From assembly GCF_008831285.2 (NCBI RefSeq), contig NC_045141.1:21324848-21388847 (forward strand): 64,000 nt of DNA, written 5' to 3'. Both the position numbers and the translations under genes were made by a program. How positions within the stretch are numbered: position 1 is the stretch's first letter; each line of letters begins with the position of its first letter. Shown one piece after another: positions 24,697-38,389 of the stretch. The stretch comes from Nymphaea colorata. Taxonomy: Eukaryota; Streptophyta; Magnoliopsida; Nymphaeales; Nymphaeaceae. The notes under the pieces were generated by a model, which ran no database searches, was not told where the DNA came from, and saw only the letters and a program-made list of their open reading frames with translations.

Positions 24697-27600
24697 ATGG
24701 AGCTCGGTCTGTCTATTGGTGAAACACCAGACAAGGTCGCAAGAAGCACGCCATCGAGACTTCAAATAGCTCTAGCCATGCCTTTCAGTAGCACTATCGG
24801 CGATCCGGGAGGTGACGCTCATGGAGGTTGTAAGAGCCGCCGTGAACTGGTTCAGCTTGATTTGCTTCCCTTGAGCCCAGATCCAAGCCTTAGAGCTGAT
24901 GTGCTTTCGCCTTCTGGTATCGTGAAAGGTACCTTCTTGCTTCCCGCCGTCGCCGGAATACCGCAAGATTTTCGAGAAAATTTAGTGGGCAGAACGTTTG
25001 ATATTCTCTTTCCATGATTTGTCGGCGTCCTCATCGATCATCGCCACATATGTCCATCTCTTTCGTGTTTCTTTTTATTCTTTAAACGGATTTAAGCGAA
25101 CAAGGTTCTTTTCCTTTTTGTATCTTGGAAATTTCACTAAGAAAGTCTACCCGTATGCAGGTTATCAATTCTTTAATATCTTTGTAGCCTGAAGTTTTAA
25201 AGCTCACTCACCTACCCATAGCCATTATGGCCTTGGAAGCTTTTAACTGCATGCAGCGAAATTGCCAAAAAATATTGCTGTATACTTTTTTTCTCTTCTT
25301 GATGAACATTATTTTTCTTTTTGTCGTTCCTATGGTACCTGCATCCGTCTTGGAGGTGATTCAGGGGATAGCAAGAAAGTACCAAAATACAGTTTCTAAT
25401 TCCTTTGTTAATTTTACATGTAGATTATTAGCATATAGATGAGCTTTCCTTTTCTTTCTTTCTTTTTCACTTCTAAAAGTTGAGAGGATTAAAAATCCTA
25501 AACTAAACCCTCATAGAAAATGTTGACGGAAACCCCAATCGGAGGAGGAACTGATAGTGGACCCTCCATGGCCATACTGATCATGAAGCAGGTGTAAATT
25601 GGACGCGGTAAAATGAGAAGAACAGAAACTTATGTCCATGCATGCATCCTCTAAGTACAATAATCTCGGTTTCAAAACTATTCTATCTCCACAGTGACAA
25701 CAACAAAATTTTATTTGAACTTTGTTTAATAGAATAGATCAGCAAACTCTTCGATCCGATTGACACTGAAACGTAGAAGTAGGATGTGGATTTGTTCTTT
25801 TTTCAAAACGGCAATAGAGCTTCATACAGTTATGTCTATGGATCCGAGTGTATCTCTTATGTAAATACTTTCTCTGCAGCAGTTATCATTACGAATCTTA
25901 CGGCTAGTCATTGATGCGAAATAATTTGGTAGCTGCAGGTGTATTAAGCACCATAGGGGCGCAACCAAATTCTGCCTAAGGGGCACTACTTGTAGAATTT
26001 AAAAATTTTTAAGAGGCAACGGTATGTAAATGAAAAAAACTGTCATCAAATATCAATACGAAAATGAACTATTTTTGTGGGCCTGTGTGGGCAATTGGCC
26101 ACACTTCCAAATTCTGTCTAAGGGACACTACTTATAGAATTTTTAAATTTTTAAGAGGCAACGGTATGTAAATGAAAAAAACTGTCATCAAATATCAATA
26201 CGAAAATGAACTATTTTTGTGGGCCTGTGTGGGCAATTGCCCACACTTCCTCCGCAGGCATATCTCTTAATTGCGATAGATGGCCTTAACAAATCATGAA
26301 TACGAAAAAAGAATTTGCAAATCTCCTCCTTTCTTTTTTCTCCTGGTGCAAGGACAAATTGGCAAGAGAAGTCCCTCCCTTTATGAGTTTTTGAATAAGA
26401 TAGATGCTTTTCGTCATTTCTTGCAAGTTGGTCATCTTGTTACAGATCTGTCCGACGCGACTATCTCTGATCAGATAGACATCAGATCTTCTTCGATTAG
26501 TATTATTATTAATTTATTACTACTATTGTGGTTGTTATGGTTGTTGTCATTATTGCTATTATTAGAACCTTCCAAGGAACAGAGGACCTATTATGCTTTA
26601 TGGCATCAGTCAATTTAACAAAATCTGTAAAAAGTTTCTTTGAGTAAAGATTTTGGTATCTGCAGTAAGTCTATATATCTACCACGATGGTTAATGTTAG
26701 AGAACTATCACGAATGGGTAAGTTTCAGTACCACCTGAATCTAGCTTCTTTATAGATTTAAGAGTAACAGTAAAAAGTAGGAAAATAATTCATCTTGGGC
26801 ATGATTTTGCTGTGGGATCACTTCTGTCATCTATTTGTGAGTTGTAAGAGCTAAAATTCTAGAGGCATGGCGTTGCATTTGTGACTCGTAGCTCCAAAAC
26901 ATGATCACCATCGTCGCAGAGGTGGCGACACAGCGGCTGCGATCAGAAATTCTCATGGCGATGGCAGAAAAAGGGATTGGGAGGCTGCTGGAATCGAGGC
27001 GGAAACAGAGCGAGCTAGCTCAAGGTGCAGCGATGAGGAAGAAGGCGGGTCGTCGGCGAGGAAGAAGCTGCGGCTGTCAAAGGAACAGTACGCTTATCTT
27101 GAGGAGAGCTTCAGGGAGCACAGCACCCTTAATCCGGTAAGCCAAAAATTCTGCACCTACCATCTCTTCTTGAGTACAGATCGAATGCTGCTTGGCTCCT
27201 AAAAACGTCTCGCTTTTCATATGTGTCCGTTCAATAATCAGTCTCCTGTTTACAAATTCGTAAAGAGATTCACAAACTTTTGATTTCTTCTAATGTGTTT
27301 ATTAACATATATATGTTTTCGATCTCGTTTTTGGAACCAGAACGATACAGTACTGTATCCGCTGATGGTCGCTGTTTGTATTGAGCCGTATCGGTAACTG
27401 TCAATCAAGTAAAATTAGAACTAATTTGCTACTAATATACCAGTCAATACGGGACCATATCCATTGATCTGGCGGATCAGAGTCCTTAAATGTTTGATAT
27501 TCTAACTAGAAAACCATGCAGGTTGACCAATATGGTCAGGATATATAGGCTGATTCGAATCGAGTCAGTGGCTAAGTTATTTAATTCAACGGCCAATTCA

Positions 27601-29797
27601 ATTAGCTTTTACCTTTTTCTTAAATTTGTAAGATTTTTTTATTTTTAATATATATATATACATATATATATATTTCAAAAATAATTTTTTAGTATTTGTA
27701 GCAGAAATTTACAGCCATAATATGTAATGCGACAAGAAATGATTTTCAAATGTTTCCGACTTGCAACTCCATCAATTTAAGTGATAGTCACTTGACTCAC
27801 ACCGAGAAGAGGCCACGATTTATGTATGAGGCCCGTTCCCTTTCTACCAATTATATCATTTCAAAATATTGGAGCAATAGATATAAATGTATGGGCTGGA
27901 AATTGAGTAACTTTTTCCAAAATTGTTTTTAATTTTTATAATTGTTATCAAAACTGAAAAAGGAAACAGATATCACAATCCGATATACGGTCCGATGAGT
28001 GCACGTTGAAAAATTATTATAATTTTCAAAAATTTTATTGTGGCACTTGAAAAAAAATTAAAAATATACAGACAACCTGCGAAAGTAAATTCAGAAAACT
28101 CTTAAGAATTTTAGAAAAGATTCTCAGCACAGTTGAAATTGTTTCTTCTTTTTAGACAATTGGAGAAGAAAAGCAGTTCAAATTTTTGAACGTTAGATAG
28201 AAGACTCATGGGAAAACGGGTCGGTATTGGATCAAGTACATTCAGAAATGCCACGGTATTAATGCTCATTTCGGTTTTAGTCTTGTAGCACATAAACCAA
28301 AGTATTTTCCTTTAAGCATAATTAGGTCTCTTATAATTATACTAACAAGGAACCTTCGAGAAATATAATTTTTTCCTGAATCAATGATATAAAAAATGTT
28401 GGTTCAGAAGTAAATTTTTTCCATTTTTGGGGCAAATGAAATCACCAACCTAGGGCAGTCTTTTATACAACCAAAATTAGTTATTCTTTATTTTTTATTA
28501 GCCACCCAAGTCCAATGCACCCCAAGACTCCAGCAGAGAAGGTCCTTTCTTCTTTGAATAGTGGGTTGTTAACGTCTCGCTCATCCTAAAAAACAACAAG
28601 AAGAATAAACACAAAGACCATAAGGCATGGTACTTGTTCAGTGTGTTTGGGTCTTGATAATGCACCACTCTTTTGGGCAACCCATTGTTCCCTCACATGT
28701 ATTTGAGCTTTTTTTTCTCTGATTACAATCATAAATTTGGACACCCGAACACATTTGATGTGTTCAAGGCCCGAACATATAACCAGCTTGTTGTTGGTAA
28801 GAGAGTGTGTATTTTGTTCCTTCTCTACCGAGAGGAGTATTGGCAGATATATATGGGCTGGTGTGGGCGGATAGTGTGGACCACTGCCCACACCCACTAG
28901 CGGAGCCAGAATTTTTTTTTTTGGTCGGAGCATTAATTCAATATTCTTAATCTTATAGGGAGCATTTATATATATAAATGGTCAAATGTATTCAAACATT
29001 AATAAAATGTATACAAGTTAGTCTCCTGGATAGAAGTAGTCCTCTTGGACAGATACTTTGGTATCCCATGTGGTAAGTTTCTTAAATAGGCATTGGATCC
29101 AAATAATGGAACACTCGGATTTCCCAAACACCAGGCGGAAAGAATGATAAGCGCTGAACCAGATACTTATCTCTCCTATTCCATCAAAACAAATCGATTA
29201 CATATGACAAACCTTTTCTTGGTTTCAACTTACAGAAGCAAAAGATTGCCCTGGCAAAGCAGCTCAACCTCCGGCCACGGCAAGTAGAAGTCTGGTTTCA
29301 GAACCGCAGAGCAAGGTATGTACCACCAAGCGATCTCTCTCTTCTTTTTCTTTTTCTGTGTTTTCAGATCAGTTGCACTCTTAGCTCTTAAGAGCATAAA
29401 GCCGAGACAAGTTACATTAATCGAACTGAGTTGTAGTAATATTGCGTGGATGGATTCGTTCCATGCATCAAATACTATAGAACCCACCAGCTGAACGATG
29501 TTTGAAACGATCAGGACTAAGCTGAAGCAAACGGAGGTCGACTGCGAGCATTTGAAACGGTGCTGCGAGACGCTGACGGAGGAAAACCGGCGCCTACAGA
29601 GGGAGGTTGAAGAGCTAAGGGCGCTAAAATCACTGCCAGTTTCCGGCGGGTGCTGCATCCAAGTCCCAGCAACAACTTTAAGCATCTGCCCCTCATGTGA
29701 ACGCAAACACCCAGCAGAAAGGAATGCCAGTAGCTTCAAAGGATTCAACAGAACACGGTGCTTTCCTTTCCTGCAGCACACTTCTGCTGCAACATAG
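24697..29797 (+). CDS. HD-Zip class II homeobox-leucine zipper transcription factor, 279 aa
   Basis: A nuclear DNA-binding repressor of the HAT/HOX class II family, which binds CAATNATTG-type sites as dimers and acts in shade, auxin and patterning responses. Exons: 24697-24928, 26892-27136, 29236-29315, 29515-29797; all GT-AG and phase-consistent. The protein begins MELGLSIGE, an EAR-like LxLxI motif. An acidic linker (SDEEEGGSS) leads to the homeodomain at about 133-190 with [17 protein letters not shown] and the recognition helix [16 protein letters not shown]. Leucines L199, L206, L213 and L220 form a heptad zipper. CPSCE at 244-248 is the class II redox-sensing motif. Length is normal for the class. 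The start is the only ATG giving the conserved N-terminus. Introns 1 and 2 are about 2 kb, unusually long, and carry repeat insertions. It is closest to the HAT22/HAT9/HAT14 type, but the exact orthologue is not assigned. Confidence 0.96.
25965..26248. repeat. Two-copy tandem duplication (142-bp unit) in HD-Zip intron 1
   Basis: The unit starts CCAAATTCTG at 25965 and again at 26107 and is nearly identical over its length. Each unit ends with the dispersed palindrome; the second has the perfect version GTGTGGGCAATTGCCCACAC at 26227-26246. GAGGCAACGG and TCATCAAATATC occur in both. It is part of a short non-autonomous transposon family. Confidence 0.88.
27648..27672. repeat. (AT)n microsatellite in HD-Zip intron 2
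   Basis: Run of AT/TA dinucleotides with one interruption. Confidence 0.85.
28855..29000. mobile_element. Dispersed GTGTGGGC / CGGAGCC element copy in HD-Zip intron 2
   Basis: GTGTGGGCGG and ACTGCCCACACC form the diverged palindrome, followed by GCGGAGCCAG at about 28902 and a T-run, the reverse complement of the ends seen near 20681 and 22873. The far end is not defined. Confidence 0.5.
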
Positions 29798-31708
29798 AAG
29801 AGTTGGAAGCAAACGGTTTTGATTGCAGCCATGCATCACCTGATCCGATCTCGGCAAGCAGGAGGGCCACACGGCAATGATGAATCCCTCCCCAACTATA
29901 AGGAATTAAGTTTTGTGTTTAAATCTGAGCCCAGTTTGGGATGTGATTAAAGATATGTAGATCTAGGATGTAAGTGGGTCGTGTCATTATGGCTAATCTG
30001 CTACTATCTAATCAAATATGGATTCAGATACGAAGGTGGTAAACCATACTATTGAACTTGACTAATTGGTTACTACCATATAATCGGATTTCAGATCATA
30101 TTTAGGATCAGATGCGCAGAAGGTTGATCCATAAATAAATCGGATTTGGATTGCTTTTCACCAAAGGTGATGTGATCAGCCTGAGTTTAATCTCCATTGT
30201 AAACCTCGATGGATATCGGCAGTACTATGGCTAATTTTTTTCATTTGGCTGTCTGGAATTGTTTGCCGTATTCCCGCACATGCCGTCTTATAGTGTTAAT
30301 ATGTAAGAAATACCGTGGTTCGTGATCAACCAATCAGTTCAAAAACAGGCAATCGACAAATCAAGATGGACCCTTACAAGAGAAGGAATTGAACGACAGA
30401 TCGTAGTTTTGGACGCCTCTACTGGCTTGCAACGGACTTGGAAGAGGAGAAAAAGGAAGTGCAGTCATGGGATAATTGCTTCACGGCTCCTTTTCCAAGT
30501 TTACAGGCAGGGGAAATTCTGGTTTCTGCTGAAAAAGATAGCAGGATGGTTCTAGTTGGTGGGGATAATTGTGTTGATAGTGGATCTTATACCATGAACG
30601 GGGATATTAATCTTGCCGGAAAATGAATTTCTGATCAACACAACAACATTCTTTTGGAGGGGTTGCGGTTAGCAAGGAGAATCATCTTGGTCTCTAGCAA
30701 CAAAAGTTGGATGAGATGGCTTCAAGGAGAATCAGTCACTGATCCTGCTCCTGATGTGGTGACAATTTTGAGTTGCATACTTTGAACTGTTTTACTATGC
30801 CCGTCCTGTCCTCTCTTTGCAGTTGTTTGTCCATGGCTGTTTTGGCTGGCTTAAGATATAGTCCCATAGTTTTGGTGATTTCTTGTATTGTAAGTGTATG
30901 CAGATTTTTTGAGCAATCAAGGTCGGAGGCATCCTCCAGCATGGTTGTTTCTTCTCGTCATTGTGTTTTTCTTGTGTAGGAGAAAGATTATAAGCCTTGT
31001 TTAGATAATATCTAGTTTAGTTTGGAAATTGCACAAATGGATCTAGTTGTAGCAAAAAACAAAGGCACCTTACAAACAAAACTTACATTGCAGATTGCAT
31101 ATTTGTCCAGATCTGAACAGTGCATGAGCAACACAACAACTGAGCTAAACGGGCTAGTTTAACGTATGTTTTTAAATGATGCATGGAAATCCAAATTGAT
31201 TCTTAATATCAAATCTGTGAACACAGAAATGCAGGGAGGAGAATGTCAGAAGATGGAAATACCCAATGGCGCCCTGCATTGTATTGGATCCAATAGTTCT
31301 AATATCATATCACTACCTCCATTAACTATTTGACACCAAGAAGTGGAGTCTAGCGGTTTGGTGCAGTGCCGATAGGAGGGCCAACTAAGTTCCGGCCAAC
31401 ATTTACCCCTAAACCAGTCTCTACATTAATACATATACATGACTATCTCAATCCGAGCTGTATCTGTATTAATTTTCACTTTCATTCTTTAGAGCTTGTC
31501 GATGAATCGAGCTTTACTCGGAATACCTGAAAAACAAAGAGCAAAAGATGTGGCACATATAAATGTATGAATGGTTGAAAAGTGGTATATTATATATATA
31601 ATGACTTTAACTATCCAAGTCACTCAAGTATCTAATAAGGAGTCTTCATCTCAAGCAAATAAATGGTTGAGAGAAAACAAGGAGAAAAAAAAAATTCACA
31701 CCCACACA

Positions 31709-31710
<2 letters not shown>
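29798..31710. other. HD-Zip 3' region and intergenic DNA
   Basis: The first few hundred bases should be the HD-Zip 3' UTR. A short open frame at 30322-30626 has coding-like texture in places (EEEKKEVQSWDN, ILVSAEKDSRMVLV) but matches no family I recognise. GGTTTGGTGCAGTGCC at about 31356 resembles a SINE head but has no visible body. Confidence 0.4.

Positions 31711-31768
<58 letters not shown>
31711..31768. repeat. (TA)n microsatellite
   Basis: About 29 uninterrupted TA units. Confidence 0.95.
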
Positions 31769-31772
<4 letters not shown>

Positions 31773-32069
31773 GGCACAAAAAGTGTGTTTGCAACTGCTG
31801 AGACCGTGGTTAATACCAATTTAATGACTATTTTTTAACAACACATCTTTAAATTTTAACAATCCGACTTAATGTAGCTGCAATACGACAGCATAGAACT
31901 CTCATTGCTCCTATAACTAAAGACGTTTTTTTATATGGATTTAAGTTATTTAGCCATCCAGTAACATCCAGCGATCGTGTGCCAACAGAAGTTCATTTAT
32001 GAAATTTTCAGACATGTTTTGCTTATAATGAAATTATCATTTTGAAGGCTAGAATATTATAGGACAATT

Positions 32070-32125
32070 CAAGATCATTAATTTTGATACTTTTACACAC
32101 ACAAATATAGTCTTGATTTATTATT

Positions 32126-32172
<47 letters not shown>

Positions 32173-32430
32173 ATTAATCAAAACTATATGGTTTCGTTGC
32201 AAGAAAAAAAATGGAGTTATCATAAACTAGTTTGGGCGTGCCACTGCCAATGCTGACGGTTTTCAAGATCATTAATTTTACGACTTTTACACACACATAT
32301 ATAGTTTTGATTTATTATATATATATATATAATAATTATAATAAATCAAAACTATATGGTTTCGTTGCAAGAAAAGAAATGGAGTTATCATAAACTTCTT
32401 TTGGCGTGCCAGTGCCGATGCTGACGGTTT
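32070..32430. repeat. 194-bp tandem duplication with internal palindrome
   Basis: Copies start CAAGATCATTAATTTT at 32070 and 32264 and end in GCTGACGGTTT. Each copy has an inverted repeat in which ATAGTTTTGATTTATTAT pairs with AAATCAAAACTATAT, around a (GT)n(AT)n or (AT)n loop (32126-32171 in copy 1). The palindrome is cleaner in copy 2. MITE-like hairpin, ends unproven. Confidence 0.85.
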
Positions 32431-34428
32431 AAGCCTTGACCTCCTTTCTTTCGAAAGTTGTAAACCCACTCGCATTTCCCGGTATGCAGATGTCATACTA
32501 TAGAAAACCATGAAACTATATGCCCTGCAGAAAAGAGGAAAAATGTTCTGCTACCAATTCTATTAAGAATGTTCATGAAACATTAAATATCGGGTACCCT
32601 TCTCAAGATCACGCAAAATCATGAAGACTAACGTAATCCCAACAAGGAAAATGTTACGTTTCCAAATTGTTCTATATATTGGAAACATGCTCTTTTTCTA
32701 TGAGAATTCATTTCGTTTGACTGCACAACTGGAGGTTACACGATGATTGCTCATTGGACTTTGGAAGAAAATGCATCGGGTTCCAACAAAGCAAGACAGT
32801 GGAATCCATGAGCACTACAGAGACCAACTTAAAGCTTCCATGATTTCAGCAGGCACAGCCAATAGTGTGAATTCAAAAGTCAAGAGCATACTTATGATGC
32901 TGCTGTAATCATCGATCCCATCGCTTTAGTGGAACTTTGTCTCACTGCATCTGATTTTCTGTGTAATGTTTATTGGGAGAGAGGGAGAAGATTGTGCTTT
33001 CTCAATCACACCCAATTTTTATTTTTTTTATTTATTTCGAGATTCTGACCGCACAGATGGGTTTCACATGCTCGTTTTCTGTACGTATCAACTTGCATAC
33101 TTTCGTTTTTCTGGGCTTTTATGAGCTTCAAAATAAGTGGTTCAGATTTTTCAAACAAAATATAAAATGCAAGCGAGGAATCAAATTTCAAATGCTTTTC
33201 CTCAGAATGACCCATGTCGAGCACGCCCGCACTGACTAGGTTGCAAAATTTTAAAAAATTAAAGAAAGAAAAGAAATGTTTTTAAAAATTTTCAAAAATT
33301 TTGTTGGTTCATCCCCAACCCAGTTCATACCTGCTCTTTAGAAATTTGACAAAACCAATTAAAGTTCTAGTGATTCAATGCATGAACACAACCAAATAAT
33401 CAAATCATGTTTCAACTTGTACATGCATATCGTTGAGTTCCTTTACCAGTCCTGAAATTAAAAGTGTGAAGTACAAGAGCAGGACCAAATTTTATAATGC
33501 TGCTGTACCTTTTCAACTTCAACAAATCTATGTGCGCTCCATTTCTTCGTACTTCACTCATGATGAACATAAAAGAAGAAAAATTTCCAATAACTTTCTA
33601 TTTTCTTTGTAGTTTTTCTTTGGAACTATACAATTTGGAATTTCCGGTGAGATCAGTTTACATAGCATATGTTTCAGTCATTTCCGTAGCATTTTTAAAC
33701 CGGTGACAAGGCAAAAAAGAAAAAAGCAATCTATAGTGGATAAATCCCAATTCATGAATATCCTGGAGAAAGGAAGACAATCCATGTCAATTCCGCTTCC
33801 TGCGGCTCCTATTTCAATGACCATTCATTTACTTTGGCATTGAAGACCACCAATTGAATTACTTTGGAATTAAAGACCACCAACTGGTTGGGCACAAAAG
33901 GACCACATTACTGTTCTAAATAAAGAAAAGAGAGAGAGAGAGGAGAACCTCTGTACCCACAGTAATATGACCTGAAGTTCTAACTGGTCCTTAGTGTACT
34001 CAGTACTGGTTCTGCAATATGAAAATATATAAAATATTTACTATATATAGTCAATAAGCAATATTTTAACATGAGATGAGCACTGTATTTAAGCATCGGA
34101 AAGAAAAACGGTCAGGCGTCTCTATCATTTGCCCCAAGTGTCAAACGATAACAGGTAGGAAAATTTTGAACTAATACTGCATTCAACGACAAGTTGGAAA
34201 AATATCTTCTGGATTAAATGAGATGCACCATAGTCAATAAAAAAAGAAGACATAACAAAATTTTAGTTCTTAGTTTTCAGCATTTTTTTCTTACAAACGA
34301 TGACTTTAGACTTCACTTAATCTGAAGGGATGCCTGCAGCTGTTTCTGAGAAACTCTCTCTCTCTGAAAGGAACATGGTCAAGTGTCACGTCAATTACGT
34401 TTCATTCAAGTTACAACAGTTGGAAAGG

Positions 34429-34471
<43 letters not shown>

Positions 34472-37400
34472 ATCCTTGTTTTACTACCAACCCATGATCA
34501 GACCTGCGATTGTAAGAGGAAAAGAAGGAAGATAGAAAAGAAACGGAAACAGAAACAACTGTTTGCTTGGTAATTTGTGATTTGTTACGAAGTGTTTGAA
34601 GGGAAAATCTTCTGAAAAACTCTTCTGTCTCTTGAATGGTCAGATAAGCATTTATAGTTTGTTCATTGCGTCAAGGTAGGACAAAATGTGGCTTCAGATT
34701 AAGTGGAGCCCCGTTACATCCGGTCCCCAGTCCAACTCCATACCATAAATTTGGGCATGGACAGAAAGATTATATATGTCGCGCGGCTGATCTGTAAACA
34801 CCTCAAAAGTCACACTTCAACATGTTTTTACCTTAATCTACACGCATAAATGTGATCATTATTACTTATGCTTTACTGTGAACATGATCACTAAAAAACT
34901 TCTACTTTTTTTTAGCTACCAAGTTTTATGAAACCATATAAGTCATTTATTTCTTGCTTGCTTGTAGAACACATTTAAGCATGAAAATTGTCAATATATT
35001 TTCTCTACTAAGTTAATCAATTACAGTATAATATCTAAAAATGTTAAACTAGTACAAGGGTATCGAAGGTCACATGGAAAACAGTGACCAAATCTGTGAT
35101 CCGTTGTTGTGTTTGCGGTCGTCAATAACTTTTTCTTTGGTGCCATCTTAGGTCTAGAGCATAAAAACTTCAGTTGATCAATCAGCTTATCCCCTAGTTA
35201 TATCTGCCTTAATTCAGATTCTGAATCAACATGGCTCTGCAAGCATTGGTACTCGAACATTCAGAAGAATCACTAAAAGTGAGCCCAGTCTCTGTTCAAG
35301 CTCAGCTCGCCTACACAAGCAAACATGATCGAGCTGAGTTCAACCTCGGCCATATGAACAGTCTTTCTTTATAATGATAAATATTCGAGCATACTCAAGC
35401 TCGTTAGACGAATTCAACGAAGATTTGATGAGCTTACGAGCTCGAACCGAGCTCAGAGAAACCAAGCCAGAGCTGCACTTGGGTTTAGCTGAGATCCATG
35501 AGCAACCAAACACTTTATTTGGAAACTGAAACAGCATTTTGGTAGAAAGGGGCCATTGGTTAATTCCTTTGCTCATTGGAAGACCAACAATCTAAAGTGG
35601 GAAGTGGTCCACTTGCAGATGCAAGTGAATAATCTTCTACCTAAAACTGGTCCACTCCCAACCATACAGATCATACTTTGCAGTACATCTGTCTAGCTTT
35701 ACTGGTGCCAATCAATCATAATAATAACAATAATAATGTGGGTTGGCTGAGTTTGTGTGGTTACTTTCATGCTTGGTTGCTTTGATTGGGTCATGACTAA
35801 ATGATTCACAGCACTTAGCAGTGAGGGCCACTACAGGCACTCTCCATAACATGTTGAGCTTCCATCAATGAGTCGGACCATTGCTGTGAGGGACCAAGCT
35901 ACATCTATCTACATTATGCATGCAACATGAGTTGGTGCATAGTTTTTGCACAATCTCATCTTGTTTATTCATTATTTTTTCATGAACCCAATGTGGTATC
36001 TACAAGCTCTCTCATCATATATAGAATTAATTCATTAGGTCAACTGGTTTGCAAGTGCATTAGCTCCTTAGAATTAGTCCAAAGCAGGATTTCGCGCTGT
36101 TTCTTTTCTTTAACATTGTTTTCTTGTCAAGGTCTCCATTGATTTTTATAATGAGGGAGTCACTAGGATGAATTTTATTAACAAAAGTAGGAGCATGACC
36201 TGATCAGTTACTTCACTTCTAAAGCAAGTTTGAGAATCTCTTGAAGAATAAGACACCAGAATAGAAAACTTTGTTAAACCTTCTTGTCAACTGCAATCTA
36301 TAAATGACATGCATCAAAATCTATGTGTTTTGGAAAACTTTCTACTTTATGCCATCAAAGAGTCTTATTTGTGATCAAAGCTACTCGATTTGAAGGTCGA
36401 AGAGTTGCAAATTGCGTAAAACTGTTCGTTCTGGAAGTTGAAGATGGTGACACGATGCACTCACTTTTCATGTGACAGACACTGTGCTTTCCTAGTTAGT
36501 GAAATTAAGAAAATGTGAAACATATATTAATCTGCATTTTCTGGTTGGTAACAAAAAAATTAATGTAAAGCAAACTACTGGACGATACGTTATAAATCTA
36601 AAGTATCATAAATTCTTTTCTAAATTTATGCAAGTTAAAGAAATAAACGACACAAACCGATACGCAACAATAACTATGGGCGCCAAGACCGTTCTTTTCA
36701 ACGCTTGCTCATGGGGTTCGTACGTCTTTTCCACACAAAGGAAAGGGGCCATTTTCCTTTCTAGGCCTATCTTTTAGATATAATCTAAATCAATGCCTAT
36801 GATTTTATGAATTTCTAATTTGCACCTGCATTTTTTTCAAATGAACTATAGGCCTCATATCTCTTTTAAGAGGATCCAATATTTTATTTTGTCTTTTTCG
36901 ATATTGTCCTTTCAAACTACGAAACTCACTGCCCATTATCATAGAAAGAAGAATCCATTACTACCATTATTGCATTATAATTATATATATATATATACAT
37001 AGGAAAGGACTTAACTGTTCCTGTACTTGAACAGTAGTCGGACAAGAAGTCTGCATGCATAAAAAATTCAGCATTATGGTGCTCTTTTCAAAACTAATTG
37101 CTCTAAAAAGTAAAGCCCTTAAAGGTACTTAAAGGGAAAAAATGAAAAGTGTTTGGGGATCAGCAAAGATCAGCCTAATGTCAAATAAGTGCTCCATCTT
37201 CTCTAAGAAGTTGAAATTGAGAATTTCAAAGTGAAAAGGGTCAATAGTTCAATACATAAGATGCATCTCTTTTTGCATAGTCTTTTAAGGATCAACAACA
37301 GTCCACATCATGCACATGAAAAAAACTTTTTTAACAAAAAATAAAAACTATTCTACAGTCATTACATTGAGACACTCAACACCAGATCCGTCATTCATTA

Positions 37401-37545
37401 GGTTTAGTTAGGGTTAAAAATAACGTACCTAAATATTGAGTACAAAGGTTTGTGCATTTAATATTTAGTTTATATTAATTCAATCCATCTCCTTTTTATC
37501 ATATATATGTCATAGTAAGTTATATTTTAAATACACAAATTTGGA
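32431..37545. other. Gene-free AT-rich DNA
   Basis: Holds a (GA)n microsatellite at about 34432-34470, a small near-duplicate around 33829 and 33860 (AAAGACCACCAA and AAGACCACCAA), and (AT)n near 36980-36997. Open frames (for example 32973-33239, 36499-36777) are low-complexity and unrecognised. Confidence 0.5.
34432..34470. repeat. (GA)n microsatellite
   Basis: Long GA run with one GG interruption. Confidence 0.95.
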
Positions 37546-37670
37546 ATGCTTAAGTGGTTTTGGGTAGGGGGTGGTAAGTAGCTAGTTTTGATTTCGAGTG
37601 TTAGAAATGTCAACCTCATGTGCTGCAAAATGAAGTTAAGCGCAGTTGAAGCAACACCATATTCTATTCT
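37546..37670 (+). mobile_element. SINE-like element, copy 1
   Basis: A tRNA-like head (AGTGGTTTTGGG, GGTGGTAAG), a B-box-like GATTTCGAGTG, then GTCAACCTCATGTGCTGCAA and GCAGTTGAAGCAACACC, shared with the copies near 39960, 48770 and 49850. Confidence 0.55.
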
Positions 37671-38060
37671 ACGGAGATAAATGGTTGGATGGAAGCTTCG
37701 GTGCACTTTTGCTGGTCGGGAAATTTGAAAAGTTTAAATAAATTTTGGAGATAAGATATATCCTTATCTTTTATAAACATAAATGTTTTTTTTTTAATCA
37801 ACTCTTTTGCCTTTCCTTTTTTAAGTCATGTAAGGCACGAGTAGAAGTGTCAAACGAGCAGCGACGACCCGTACTTTGGAATCACGTAAACATTACACGG
37901 AGATATGAGAAGACTCGTCAATTTCACTTTTTTTTTTCTTTTTAAATTATGATGCCTAATAACGACATGCATGCATGCACCCATGAAGCATGCGGCTGCA
38001 CTTTCTTCCTCCTTTTAGATGGCCCAATGATGTGATGAAGTCAAATCCATATCCATAATA

Positions 38061-38082
38061 CTCTCTCTCTCTCTCTCTCTCT
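38061..38082. repeat. (CT)n microsatellite
   Basis: Eleven CT units. Confidence 0.93.
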
Positions 38083-38369
38083 AGTCTCTACTCTTCCTTA
38101 TCTACAAGACAAAAGATTTTAATTTAAAGAAAGGGTTGGTCGTCGCTTCCATATATTTGACGAAACGGGAAGAGTCTAACAGGAGAACGTAGTTGTTCGA
38201 TGGTTGCTGTCAAAATTAATGAAGCCAAAAGACTATGGCGTCTTCATCCCTACGTCCCTTCCCATCCCGTCAATATGCGCATCCATCCACAGTTGCACCC
38301 ATTGTTTTCTTCCATCCCAACCAAAAGATAAGTTCCTTCACCTCCTCCCTCCTCTCATGCAAGTGGTGC

Positions 38370-38389
38370 ATATATATATATATATATAT
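38370..38389. repeat. (AT)n microsatellite
   Basis: Ten TA units. Confidence 0.9.

Noticed and set aside
29230-29832. 200-codon minus-strand frame over HD-Zip exons 3 and 4
   Set aside because: Antisense shadow of well-supported homeodomain exons.
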